Assembly (NCBI RefSeq): GCF_036178145.1
Contig: NZ_CP108067.1
Location: 8,385,001 to 8,449,000 of the forward strand
Direction: 5' to 3'
Source: Streptomyces sp. NBC_00273
GTDB taxonomy: Bacteria > Actinomycetota > Actinomycetes > Streptomycetales > Streptomycetaceae
Length of the DNA: 64,000 bases
The first letter of the stretch is position 1; each line of letters starts with the position of its first letter. The notes beneath the pieces are model-generated. The model was not told the DNA's origin. It did not search any database and saw nothing but the letters and a program-made list of their open reading frames with translations. This document shows, piece by piece, positions 25,325 to 32,814 of the stretch. The position numbers and the translations under genes are program-made.

Positions 25325-26503
25325 TCAGGCGTCACTCGGACGGGCATAGGTTCGACCCTTCCAGGACGCCCCGCGGCCCCGGTAGTGCTGGACGGCCGAG
25401 TCGACGGTCATCAGGAGGTACAGCAGCGCGGTGAACGGAAGCAGCGGAGCGAGCGCGGCCGGCTGGCGGTAGTACCGGAGCATCGGCAGGTAGGTGCCGG
25501 CCATCAGCAGCCACGCCAGGCCGCCCGCCCAGGCGATGGCCGGACGTCCGGCCGCGAGCCCCGTCAGTAGGGAGGCCGGGGGCACGAGGTAGACGAGCAC
25601 CAGCCCGGCCACCGTCCCGGCCAGCAGGAGGGGCTGGTGGCGCAGTTGGGCGTAGGCGCTGCGCGAGACCATCCGCCACAGGTCCGCGAGTGCGGGGTAC
25701 GGGCGCACGCTGTCCACCCGCTCCGCGAGTCCCAGCCAGATCCGACCGCCGGAGCGGTGGACCGCGCGGGCGAGGGACACGTCGTCGATGACCGCCTGGC
25801 GGATGGAGTCGGGGATCCCGGCCCGCACGGCGGTCGTGGTGCGCAGCAGTACGCAGCCGCCGGCGGCCGCCGCCGTCCGGGCGGAGGGTCGGTTGATCCG
25901 GCGGAAGGGGTAGAGCTGGGCGAAGAAGTACACGAAGGCCGGTACGACGAGGCGTTCCCACGGGCCGACCACCCGCAGGCGGGCCATCTGGGAGACGAGG
26001 TCGAGGTCCGCGGAGGTGGCGGCGGCGACCAATTCGCGCAGACTGTCGGGTTCGTGCGCGATGTCGGCGTCGGTGAGCAGGAGGAAATCGGGCTCGGTGG
26101 CGTGCGCGGTGCGGGCGATCCCGATGCCGTGCCGGAGCGCCCAGAGCTTGCCGGTCCAGCCGGGGGCGGGGTCGCCGGGGGTGGCGACGGTGAGCGGGAG
26201 CCCCGGGTCCTCGCGGGCGAGTCGGCGCGCGAGTTCGCCCGTGCCGTCGGTGCTGCCGTCGTCGACGAGGATCACCTCGGCCTCGCCGGGGTAGTCCTGG
26301 GCGATCAGCGAGGGCAGGCTCCGCGGCAGCACCTCGGCCTCGTCCCGGGCCGGAACGACGATGGCGACGGACGGCCAGCGGGCGGGGGCCGTACGCGGCG
26401 GGAGGCGGACGTCGGTCCGCCAGAACATGCCCTGGGCGAGGGTGAGCCAGAGCCAGGCGGCGAGGGAGGCGTAGGCCGCGCAGGCGGCGGTGAGGAGGCC
26501 CAT
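25325..26503 (-). CDS. HpnB-like glycosyltransferase family 2
   Basis: A 392-residue membrane-anchored GT2 enzyme similar to the hopanoid-associated HpnB. An N-terminal TM is followed by VAIVVPARDEAEVLPRSLPS, ILVDDGSTDGT and LLTDADIAH (DxD-type metal site), the HpnB-like stretch QLYPFRRINRPSARTAAAAG, then VIDDVSLARAVHRSGGRIWL and three C-terminal membrane segments. Predicted role: transfer of a sugar to a lipid (hopanoid) carrier. No squalene-hopene cyclase or other hpn gene is in the window. Start ATG 26503; CACACT lies 6 nt upstream. Confidence 0.85.
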   Translation of the reverse strand: MGLLTAACAAYASLAAWLWLTLAQGMFWRTDVRLPPRTAPARWPSVAIVVPARDEAEVLPRSLPSLIAQDYPGEAEVILVDDGSTDGTGELARRLAREDPGLPLTVATPGDPAPGWTGKLWALRHGIGIARTAHATEPDFLLLTDADIAHEPDSLRELVAAATSADLDLVSQMARLRVVGPWERLVVPAFVYFFAQLYPFRRINRPSARTAAAAGGCVLLRTTTAVRAGIPDSIRQAVIDDVSLARAVHRSGGRIWLGLAERVDSVRPYPALADLWRMVSRSAYAQLRHQPLLLAGTVAGLVLVYLVPPASLLTGLAAGRPAIAWAGGLAWLLMAGTYLPMLRYYRQPAALAPLLPFTALLYLLMTVDSAVQHYRGRGASWKGRTYARPSDA

Positions 26504-26991
26504 GTCGGCAGTGTGCCGGGCCCCGCCGAGCCTGTCCCGCACCCCGGCCCCCCCGGGTGCGGCGGCCTCCCGGCGGGGGCGGGGTGTTCCCCGGCCGGGG
26601 TGGTGCGCATTCCGGTGACCCGGGTGCCGCGGCCCTCCGCTGAGGGTGGGGTGCGGTGGCCTTGCGGCCGTGTGTGCGGCGGGGTCCCGGTCGGGGCGGT
26701 GCGTACCCCGCCCTCCGGGATCGACGGCCTCCCGCCGGGGGTGCGGCGGCTTCGCTGCGGCTGCGGCTGTGGCCGCGCGCCGGGCTCCGGCCGGGCGCAT
26801 CCCCGCGCCCCGGGTGCGGCGGCCGTTCGGCCTCGGGGACGGTGGCCTTGCGGTCCCGGTTCGGCGGTCTCCCGGCCCGGGGTGCGGGCTGGTGTGCGGG
26901 GCTCCGGTCGGGGTGGTGGTCCCCTTCGGTGGGGCCCGGTCGTGTGCGGGTGCAGGGCCCCGGCGGGGCGGGGGTCGACTAAGGTGGCCGA
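26504..26991. other. 488-bp intergenic region with degenerate GC-rich repeats
   Basis: The gap between the divergent HpnB-like and racemase genes is extremely GC-rich. Open frames cross it on both strands, but their codon use and composition (Arg/Pro/Gly-rich) look like noise. A degenerate GGGTGCGGCGGC-like element recurs near 26556, 26648, 26739 and 26812 (spacings of roughly 75-90 bp). I see no other structure except the racemase -10 at the right end. Confidence 0.5.
26980..26985 (+). promoter_or_regulatory. -10 hexamer TAAGGT of the racemase gene (leaderless)
   Basis: TAAGGT is followed by exactly 6 nt and then the GTG start at 26992, with no Shine-Dalgarno. Typical leaderless arrangement. 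Confidence 0.5.
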
Positions 26992-27783
26992 GTGAAGATC
27001 GCGCTCATGGACTCCGGAATCGGCCTCCTCGCGGCGGCCGCGGCGGTGCGGCGGCTGCGGCCGGACGCGGATCTCGTCGTGTCCTCCGACCCCGACGGCA
27101 TGCCGTGGGGTCCGCGGACCACCGCCGACCTCACCGAGCGTGCACTCGGCGTCGCCCGGGCTGCCGCCGCGCACCGCCCGGACGCGCTGATCGTCGCCTG
27201 CAACACGGCGACCGTGCACGCCCTGGACACCGTGCGGGCGGAGCTGGAGCCGGCCATCCCGGTCATCGGGACCGTACCGGCGATCAAGCCCGCCGCAGCG
27301 GCCGGCGGCCGGGTGGCGATCTGGGCCACCCCCGCCACCACCGGCAGCGCCTATCAGCGCGGGCTGATCCGCGACTTCGCCACCGGGGCCCGGGTCACCG
27401 AAGTGCCCTGCCCCGGACTCGCCGATGCGGTGGAGGCGGCCGACGACGCCGCCGTCGCGGCCGCCGTCTCCGCGGCCGCCGCGCTGACTCCGGCAGACGT
27501 CACCGACGTGGTGCTCGGCTGCACGCACTACGAGCTGGTCGAGGGCGCCATCCGGGCCGCCCTCGCCGAGCGGACCCGGGGCGCGGAACTGGCCTTCCAC
27601 GGTTCCGCCGAGCCGGTCGCGGTCCAGGCGCTGCGCCGCCTCGGGCTGCGGCCCGAGCCCGACCTGCCGCGCACGGGCGGACTGACCGTGCTGCGCAGCG
27701 GGCGCGAGGGGACCCTGCCCGCCGCCGCGCTCGCGTACGCCGAAGGCAGGCTGCTCGCGGGCCAGGGCGCGCCCGTCGGCTGA
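26992..27783 (+). CDS. Aspartate/glutamate racemase family protein
   Basis: A 263-residue cofactor-independent racemase of the glutamate racemase (MurI) type. It has MDSGIGLLAAAAAVRRL at the N-terminus and both catalytic cysteines, in VACNTATVHALD and LGCTHYELVEGA. Members make D-Glu for peptidoglycan, but this sequence departs from canonical MurI (for example DPDGMPWG instead of the usual DxxRxPYG), so it may act on another amino acid. It starts at GTG 26992 on a probably leaderless mRNA. Confidence 0.85.
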   Translation: MKIALMDSGIGLLAAAAAVRRLRPDADLVVSSDPDGMPWGPRTTADLTERALGVARAAAAHRPDALIVACNTATVHALDTVRAELEPAIPVIGTVPAIKPAAAAGGRVAIWATPATTGSAYQRGLIRDFATGARVTEVPCPGLADAVEAADDAAVAAAVSAAAALTPADVTDVVLGCTHYELVEGAIRAALAERTRGAELAFHGSAEPVAVQALRRLGLRPEPDLPRTGGLTVLRSGREGTLPAAALAYAEGRLLAGQGAPVG

Positions 27784-27809
27784 CCGGCCGACTGCCTCAC
27801 CCCCTGGCG

Positions 27810-27883
27810 AGACGAATCGTCTTGCATCCGATCCGGACCTGATCTACGGTTGCGGATGTAGCGAGACGGAACGGTTCGTCTCG
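27810..27883 (+). promoter_or_regulatory. Promoter of the ABC-F gene flanked by two palindromic operators
   Basis: AGACGAATCGTCT (27810-27822, 6-bp arms around one base) touches a -35-like TTGCAT (27822-27827). A -10-like TACGGT (27845-27850) follows at a 17-bp spacer. A second palindrome with 7-bp arms CGAGACG/CGTCTCG spans 27862-27883, just downstream of the expected transcription start. Both share an AGACG core, so one regulator probably binds both. No regulator gene is immediately adjacent. Confidence 0.6.
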
Positions 27884-27906
27884 TGCGACTCCCGAAGGGA
27901 CCGCCC

Positions 27907-29517
27907 TTGCGTGCACCACTCGCCACCACCCAGATCGTCCTGTCCGAGGTCACCAAGAGCTACGACACCCGCGTCGTCCTGGACCGCGTCAGCTGCACGG
28001 TCCGGCCCGGCGAGCGGGTCGGCGTCGTCGGTGACAACGGCTCCGGCAAGTCCACCCTGCTCCGGCTCCTCGCCGGACGGGAGCGCCCCGACCACGGAGA
28101 GGTCGCCGTCACCGCCCCCGGCGGCCTCGGGCACCTCGCCCAGACCCTCGATCTCCCGCCGACCGCCCGGGTCGGCGAGGCCGTCGACCTCGCCCTCGCG
28201 GACGTGCGCGCCCTGGAGCGCCGGATCCGCGCCGCGGAATCCCTGCTCCACCGGGCCGGCCCCGAGGAACTCGTCGCGTACGGAGATCTCCTGGCCGCCT
28301 ACGAGGCGCGCGGCGGCCGCGATGCCGGACGGCGCGTCGCGGCCACCCTGCGCCGCCTCGGCGAACGCGCCGAGCTCGACCCGGACCGCCCGCTCGGCAC
28401 CCTCTCCGGCGGTCAGCGCTCCCGGCTCGCGCTCGCGGCGACCCTGGCCGCCGAGCCGGAACTGTTGCTGCTCGACGAACCCACCAACGACCTCGACGAC
28501 GAGGCGGTCGCCTGGTTGGAGGAGCATCTGCTCGCCCACCGCGGCACCGTCGTCGCCGTCACCCACGACCGGCTCTTCCTCGACCGCGTCACGACCGCCG
28601 TCTTCGAAGTGGACCAGGACAGCCGGACGGTACGCCGCTACGGCAACGGCTACGCGGGCTACCGCACGGCCCGCGCCGCCGAACGGGCCCGCCGGGAGCG
28701 GGAGTACGAGCAGTGGCGCGAGGAGGTGCGGGACGCCGAGCGGCTCGCCGACACCAACATCGGGCGGTTCGCCGCGATCCCGCGGAAGCTGCCGCGCGGC
28801 TTCAGCGGAGCCGGCGCCTTCCGTGCCCGGTCCCGGACCCACGGCGCCGCGAGCCGCATCCGCGCCGCCCGCGAGCGGCTGCACCGGCTGACCGAGCACC
28901 CGGTCGCGCCGCCCCCGCGACCGCTCTCCTTCACCGGCCGGTTCACCGAGGGTTCGGCGGGAGCGGTCGAGGTCGCCGGCGCGACCCTGCCGGGACGCCT
29001 CGCACCCGTCTCGCTCACGCTGCCGCCGGGGGAGCGGCTCCTGGTGACCGGGCCCAACGGCGCCGGGAAGTCGACCCTGTTGCACCTGCTCGCGGGGGAA
29101 CTGGAGCCCGTACGGGGCAGCGTACGGGCGCCTTCGCGGGTCGGGCTGCTCCGGCAGGACGACCCGTGGCAGCGCGAACCGCGCTCCGTCGTGCAGCTGT
29201 TCGGCCAGGAGTGGGCCGACCAGGTGGCGGGGCACGGACTACTCGCCCCGGACGACCTCGCCCGCCCCGTGCGCGCCCTCTCCGCCGGTCAGCGCCGCAA
29301 GCTGGAGTTGGCCCGGTTGGTGGCGCGCCCCCTCGACCTCTTGCTGTTGGACGAGCCCACGAACCACCTGGCCCCGGCCGTGGTGGAGGAACTGGAGGCG
29401 GCCCTGGCCCACTTCGGCGGCACCCTGGTCCTGGTCACGCACGACCGGCGGCTGCGCGCGGCCTTCAGGGGGCGGCGCCTGGAGCTTCAGCGGGAGCCGG
29501 CCGCCGCGAGCCGCTGA
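27907..29517 (+). CDS. ABC-F family ATPase (ribosome-protection type)
   Basis: About 536 residues with two ATP-binding cassettes and no membrane segments. NBD1 has Walker A GDNGSGKST (near 43), LSGGQRSR and LLLLDEPTNDLDD; NBD2 has GPNGAGKST (near 381), LSAGQRRK and LLLLDEPTNHL. The Arg-rich interdomain linker (about 255-330) is the part that reaches into the ribosome in this family. Such proteins often confer macrolide, lincosamide or pleuromutilin resistance. Start taken as TTG 27907 with AAGGGA upstream; GTG 27883 lies inside the operator. Its 3' end overlaps the converging gene by 31 bp. Confidence 0.9.
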   Translation: MRAPLATTQIVLSEVTKSYDTRVVLDRVSCTVRPGERVGVVGDNGSGKSTLLRLLAGRERPDHGEVAVTAPGGLGHLAQTLDLPPTARVGEAVDLALADVRALERRIRAAESLLHRAGPEELVAYGDLLAAYEARGGRDAGRRVAATLRRLGERAELDPDRPLGTLSGGQRSRLALAATLAAEPELLLLDEPTNDLDDEAVAWLEEHLLAHRGTVVAVTHDRLFLDRVTTAVFEVDQDSRTVRRYGNGYAGYRTARAAERARREREYEQWREEVRDAERLADTNIGRFAAIPRKLPRGFSGAGAFRARSRTHGAASRIRAARERLHRLTEHPVAPPPRPLSFTGRFTEGSAGAVEVAGATLPGRLAPVSLTLPPGERLLVTGPNGAGKSTLLHLLAGELEPVRGSVRAPSRVGLLRQDDPWQREPRSVVQLFGQEWADQVAGHGLLAPDDLARPVRALSAGQRRKLELARLVARPLDLLLLDEPTNHLAPAVVEELEAALAHFGGTLVLVTHDRRLRAAFRGRRLELQREPAAASR

Positions 29518-30413
29518 GCCAGCGTGCGCAGGTCGTCCGCGTCCAGGACCCGGTCCCCGAACCCGGGCAGCGGCACGTGCAGCGCTGCCGTCCAGTGTTC
29601 CGGGACCGCCCCCTGGCCGTACCGGGCGCCGGCCAGGGCTCCCGTCACCGCGGCCACCGTGTCGGTGTCCCCGCCCAGGTCCACGGCGGCCCGTACCGCC
29701 TCGGCGAATCCGCTGGTGGTCCGCAGCGCCCACACGGCCGAGCCCAGGCAGGGCCACACCGCCCCGTTGAACTCGGTGGCCAGCTCCGGACGCCAGTCGG
29801 GGGCGAGCACGCGGCCGTACCGCTCGCGGTGGGCCGGATGCACCGCGGCGAGCGTCGCGGGGAGGGCGGCCAGCGGGTCGGCCCCCTCCAGGGCGACGCG
29901 GACGAGCTCGTGCAGGATCGCGGTCCCCTCCCAGGCGGCCCGGTCGCCGTGCGTCAGGGCCGCGATCCGCCGGGCGGCGTCCATGGTCCCCTCCCGCCCG
30001 GCGGGGGCGAAGTAGACCGCCGAGGTGGCGGCCCGCATCAGGGAACCGTTGCCCGCTGCCCGTGCGTTGATCTGGAAGTGCAGGGCCGCGGCGAGCTCCC
30101 AGGACTCGCCGTTGGTCAGCACGTCCTCGGTCTGCAGTCCGATGTCCTTGGGCTGCCCGGCGGCCCAGCGCTGGAACCGGTCGAAGACGTCGGGGAGTTC
30201 GAGACCGCCGCGCTCCAGCAGGGATTCCGCGACGAGGACGGCCATCTGCGTGTCGTCCGTGGCCTCACCGGGGTCCCAACCGCCGCCCCCGGCCATCTCG
30301 GCGCCGCGCGCGGTCAGTTCTCCCGCCGCCCCGAACTCGTAGGGCGCGCCCAGTGCATCGCCCGCCGCCGAGCCGATGACGGCTCCCACGGCCCGGTCCA
30401 GTCGGGTGATCAC
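29487..30413 (-). CDS. ADP-ribosylglycohydrolase family protein
   Basis: A 308-residue ADP-ribosylglycohydrolase (DraG/ARH-like), which removes ADP-ribose from proteins or metabolites using two Mg ions. The fold start is AVGAVIGSAAGDALGAPYEF, and the metal ligands are in GEATDDTQMAVL and in DLGGDTDTVAAVTGAL. Full length. The GTG start at 30413 overlaps the stop of the upstream tetR gene (GTGA), so the two are translationally coupled and co-expressed. Substrate unknown. Confidence 0.92.
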   Translation of the reverse strand: MITRLDRAVGAVIGSAAGDALGAPYEFGAAGELTARGAEMAGGGGWDPGEATDDTQMAVLVAESLLERGGLELPDVFDRFQRWAAGQPKDIGLQTEDVLTNGESWELAAALHFQINARAAGNGSLMRAATSAVYFAPAGREGTMDAARRIAALTHGDRAAWEGTAILHELVRVALEGADPLAALPATLAAVHPAHRERYGRVLAPDWRPELATEFNGAVWPCLGSAVWALRTTSGFAEAVRAAVDLGGDTDTVAAVTGALAGARYGQGAVPEHWTAALHVPLPGFGDRVLDADDLRTLAQRLAAAGSR

Positions 30414-31000
30414 CGGTCCTCCTCCTCGCACACGGCCGCCAGCAGTTCGCGCGTGAAGCGGTCCAGGTCGTCCAGGCCGGCCGCCGCCAGGGTGGCCGGG
30501 GCGCCGGTCAGCAGGTGGGGGACGGCGCCGTGCAGGGCGAGGGTCAGCGCGCGGGCCCGCGCCGGCCCGGCCGGCAGTCCGGCCGCGCGCAGCAGGTACG
30601 CGTGCGCCGTGAAGTCCGCCGCCGCGACCGGGTCCAGCAGCGCGGCCAGCCAGGGCCGGCGCGCCGCCTCGGCCTGGAGCTCCAGGTACGCCAGCACCCG
30701 GGTGCGGCCGGGTCCGGCCACGTTGCGCAGCAGCCCCGCGAGCAGGGCCGCGAGCTGCACCGCACCGGCGGGCCCCGGTCCGGACCCCGACGGGGTCTGC
30801 GCCAGCGCCCGGTACTGCTCGGCGCAGCGTTCGGCCGCCGCCCGCAGCAGGGCGTCGCGGGTCGGGAAGTAGTTCTTGGCGGTGCCCGTCGGCACGGTGG
30901 CGGCCGCGTCGACGGCCCGGTGCGTCAGCCCGCGCCCGCCCTCTTGCGCCAGTACGGCGATGGCCGCGTCCCGCAGCCGGTCCCTCCGGTCCTGATTCAC
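30410..31000 (-). CDS. TetR family transcriptional regulator
   Basis: A 196-residue TetR repressor. The HTH is GGRGLTHRAVDAAATVPTGT followed by AKNYFPTRDALLRAAAERC; the C-terminal domain is Ala/Leu-rich. Start GTG 31000 with TATGGT 6 nt upstream (leaderless). The gene is coupled to the ADP-ribosylglycohydrolase gene by GTGA overlap and is divergent from an FAD monooxygenase; a perfect TACCACA-type operator lies between, so it probably controls both directions. Confidence 0.92.
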   Translation of the reverse strand: MNQDRRDRLRDAAIAVLAQEGGRGLTHRAVDAAATVPTGTAKNYFPTRDALLRAAAERCAEQYRALAQTPSGSGPGPAGAVQLAALLAGLLRNVAGPGRTRVLAYLELQAEAARRPWLAALLDPVAAADFTAHAYLLRAAGLPAGPARARALTLALHGAVPHLLTGAPATLAAAGLDDLDRFTRELLAAVCEEEDR

Positions 31001-31006
31001 GTTGCC

Positions 31007-31043
31007 ACCATAACCACAGTCGTGGTACCACAAATGTGGTACC
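31007..31043. promoter_or_regulatory. TetR operator and leaderless tetR promoter
   Basis: A perfect inverted repeat GGTACCACA (31024-31032) AA TGTGGTACC (31035-31043) sits between the divergent tetR and monooxygenase genes. The tetR -10 TATGGT (minus strand, 31007-31012) ends 6 nt before GTG 31000. The operator covers the -35 position of the tetR promoter. Confidence 0.75.
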
Positions 31044-31085
31044 ACATCTGTGGTGGTGATGGATCGTGTGGCGAAGGGGCGGGCC

Positions 31086-32216
31086 ATGGGCGAAACCTGG
31101 AGCGGGCAAGGGCAAGGGCGGGCACCGGGGCGCGGCGCGGGCACGGCCGTGGTCGTCGGTGCGGGAGTCGGCGGACTCGCCGCCGCCGTCGGCCTGCGCC
31201 GCGCGGGCTGGAAGGTGACCGTCCTCGAACGGCGCACCGCGCTCGACCGCTACGGAACCGCCTTCGGGATCCACCCCACCGCCCAGGCCGCGCTCGACCG
31301 GCTCGGCCTCGGCGACGCGCTGCGGGCACGGGCCGTCCCGTACCGGGGAGCCCGGATCCGGCGCCCCGACGGGCAGGTGCTGGCCGCCCTGCCGCTCGAA
31401 CGGATCGAGCGCCGGGCGGGCCGCCCCGAACTGCTCATCTCCCGGCCCCACCTCATCGACGCGCTGCTCGCCGCGCTCGACCGGCTCGGCGGCGAGCGGA
31501 TCGCGTACGGCCGGCACCTCACCGACCCGACCGCACTCGCCGCCGACCTGGTCGTGGGCGCCGACGGCATCAACAGCGTGGTGCGCACGACGTACTTCGG
31601 CCGAGTCGTCGCACCGCGCCCGGTCGGCACGGACGCCTGGATCGGCATCGCCGGATTCGAGACCGGCCGCTACGGCGAGACCTGGGGCGCGGGCCGCTTC
31701 TTCGGCATGACCCCCGTCGAGGCCGGACGCACCAACTGGTACGCCGCCGTTCCCGGGGCCACCAGCGCCCAGGAGGTACGGGAGGCCTTCGCCGACTGGC
31801 ACGACCCCATCCCGCGCGTGCTGGCCGGGACCGATCCCGCGACCTGGATCCGGTACGAGGTGCGACACCTGTACCCCGCGCTCCCGAGCTTCGTCGCCGA
31901 CGGCCGGATCGCCCTCGTCGGCGACGCCGCCCACGCCATGACGTCCCACCTCGGCCAGGGCGCCTGCACCGCCCTCCTCGACGCCGAGGCCCTGACCCGC
32001 GCCGTCGCCGCGGCCGGACCCGCCGGGCTGCCCGGCGCCCTGCGCGCGTACGACACCGAGCGCCGCCGCAGCGCCCAACGCGTGGCCTTCGCCTCCCGCA
32101 ACCTGCACCGCTTCATGACCGGCCGCCACCCGGCCCTGCGCGACGCGCTCGTCCGCGGTGCGGGAGCCGCGCTGCACCGAGTGGGCGAGAGACGGTGGCG
32201 GGCAAGCGGAACGTGA
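31086..32216 (+). CDS. FAD-dependent monooxygenase
   Basis: A 376-residue class A flavin monooxygenase. It has AVVVGAGVGGLAAAVGLRRA (GxGxxG), the DG motif VVGADGINSVVRT, and the second FAD motif IALVGDAAHAMTSHLGQGAC. Length and motifs fit the PHBH/aromatic hydroxylase group, which includes drug-modifying enzymes. Start placed at ATG 31086 (AAGGGG upstream); ATG 31059 is an alternative. Divergent from, and presumably repressed by, the adjacent TetR protein. The partial gene at the left edge is the same family. Confidence 0.9.
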   Translation: MGETWSGQGQGRAPGRGAGTAVVVGAGVGGLAAAVGLRRAGWKVTVLERRTALDRYGTAFGIHPTAQAALDRLGLGDALRARAVPYRGARIRRPDGQVLAALPLERIERRAGRPELLISRPHLIDALLAALDRLGGERIAYGRHLTDPTALAADLVVGADGINSVVRTTYFGRVVAPRPVGTDAWIGIAGFETGRYGETWGAGRFFGMTPVEAGRTNWYAAVPGATSAQEVREAFADWHDPIPRVLAGTDPATWIRYEVRHLYPALPSFVADGRIALVGDAAHAMTSHLGQGACTALLDAEALTRAVAAAGPAGLPGALRAYDTERRRSAQRVAFASRNLHRFMTGRHPALRDALVRGAGAALHRVGERRWRASGT

Positions 32217-32746
32217 GTACGCTGCTACTCATGACGGGTCACCCTCCGGGTCCGCTCTGGGCGGGCCGCGCCTCCAACCGCGTGCAATGGCTGCTCGCCG
32301 CCGTCGGTGCGGCCTGTTTGGCGCTCGGTGTCGAGCTCGCCGTCGACTACGCCTGGACCGCCGGCGTCATCCCGCTGCTCATGTCCGTGATCGGCTGCCT
32401 CGCCGTCGGGCTGCTCATCCTCTACGGCACCCTGGCGTTCGTACACGTCGCCGTCACCGTCGACGCCGAGGCCATGGAAGTGCGCTGCGGGCACATAGGC
32501 GTGCCCCGCCGCAGGATCCGGCTCACCGAGGTCGCCTCCGCCGAGTTCGTTCCCAGCATCACCCCGCAGCAGTGGGGAGGCTGGGGCCACCGCTGGCGCC
32601 CCGAGAAGGGGACCGCGATCATCGTCCGGCGCGGCGAGGGCCTGGCCCTCGTCCTCGGCGACGGCAAGCGCTTCACCGTCACCGTCGACGACGCCGAGAA
32701 CGCCGTCCGCGTCATCCGCACGCACCTGCGCGCCCTCGCCCGGTAG
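32213..32746 (+). CDS. Membrane protein with PH-like C-terminal domain
   Basis: About 177 residues (159 if ATG 32231 is used). Two membrane segments (WLLAAVGAACLALGVEL and VIPLLMSVIGCLAVGLLILY) precede a soluble beta-rich domain: MEVRCGHIGVPRRRIRLTEV and GTAIIVRRGEGLALVLGDGK, resembling small bacterial PH-like membrane proteins. The GTG at 32213 overlaps the monooxygenase stop by GTGA, suggesting coupling. Function unknown. Confidence 0.75.
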   Translation: MSTLLLMTGHPPGPLWAGRASNRVQWLLAAVGAACLALGVELAVDYAWTAGVIPLLMSVIGCLAVGLLILYGTLAFVHVAVTVDAEAMEVRCGHIGVPRRRIRLTEVASAEFVPSITPQQWGGWGHRWRPEKGTAIIVRRGEGLALVLGDGKRFTVTVDDAENAVRVIRTHLRALAR

Positions 32747-32801
32747 GGGTGGTCCGGCGGAGCGCGGCCGGGCGCTCACCCGTCCGCGACGTGCGGGGAC
32801 G

Positions 32802-32807
32802 TACACT
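32802..32807 (+). promoter_or_regulatory. -10 hexamer TACACT of the lnt gene (leaderless)
   Basis: TACACT lies 7 nt before ATG 32815, leaving no room for a leader or a Shine-Dalgarno sequence. Confidence 0.45.
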
Positions 32808-32814
32808 CCGCCAG

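Noticed and set aside
26646..27842. Plus-strand frames crossing the racemase gene in another phase
   Set aside because: The racemase frame carries both catalytic cysteines; the other frames are compositionally biased noise.
30997..31329. Small minus-strand frame upstream of tetR
   Set aside because: It covers the operator and the start of the monooxygenase, is Arg-rich and has no ribosome-binding site.
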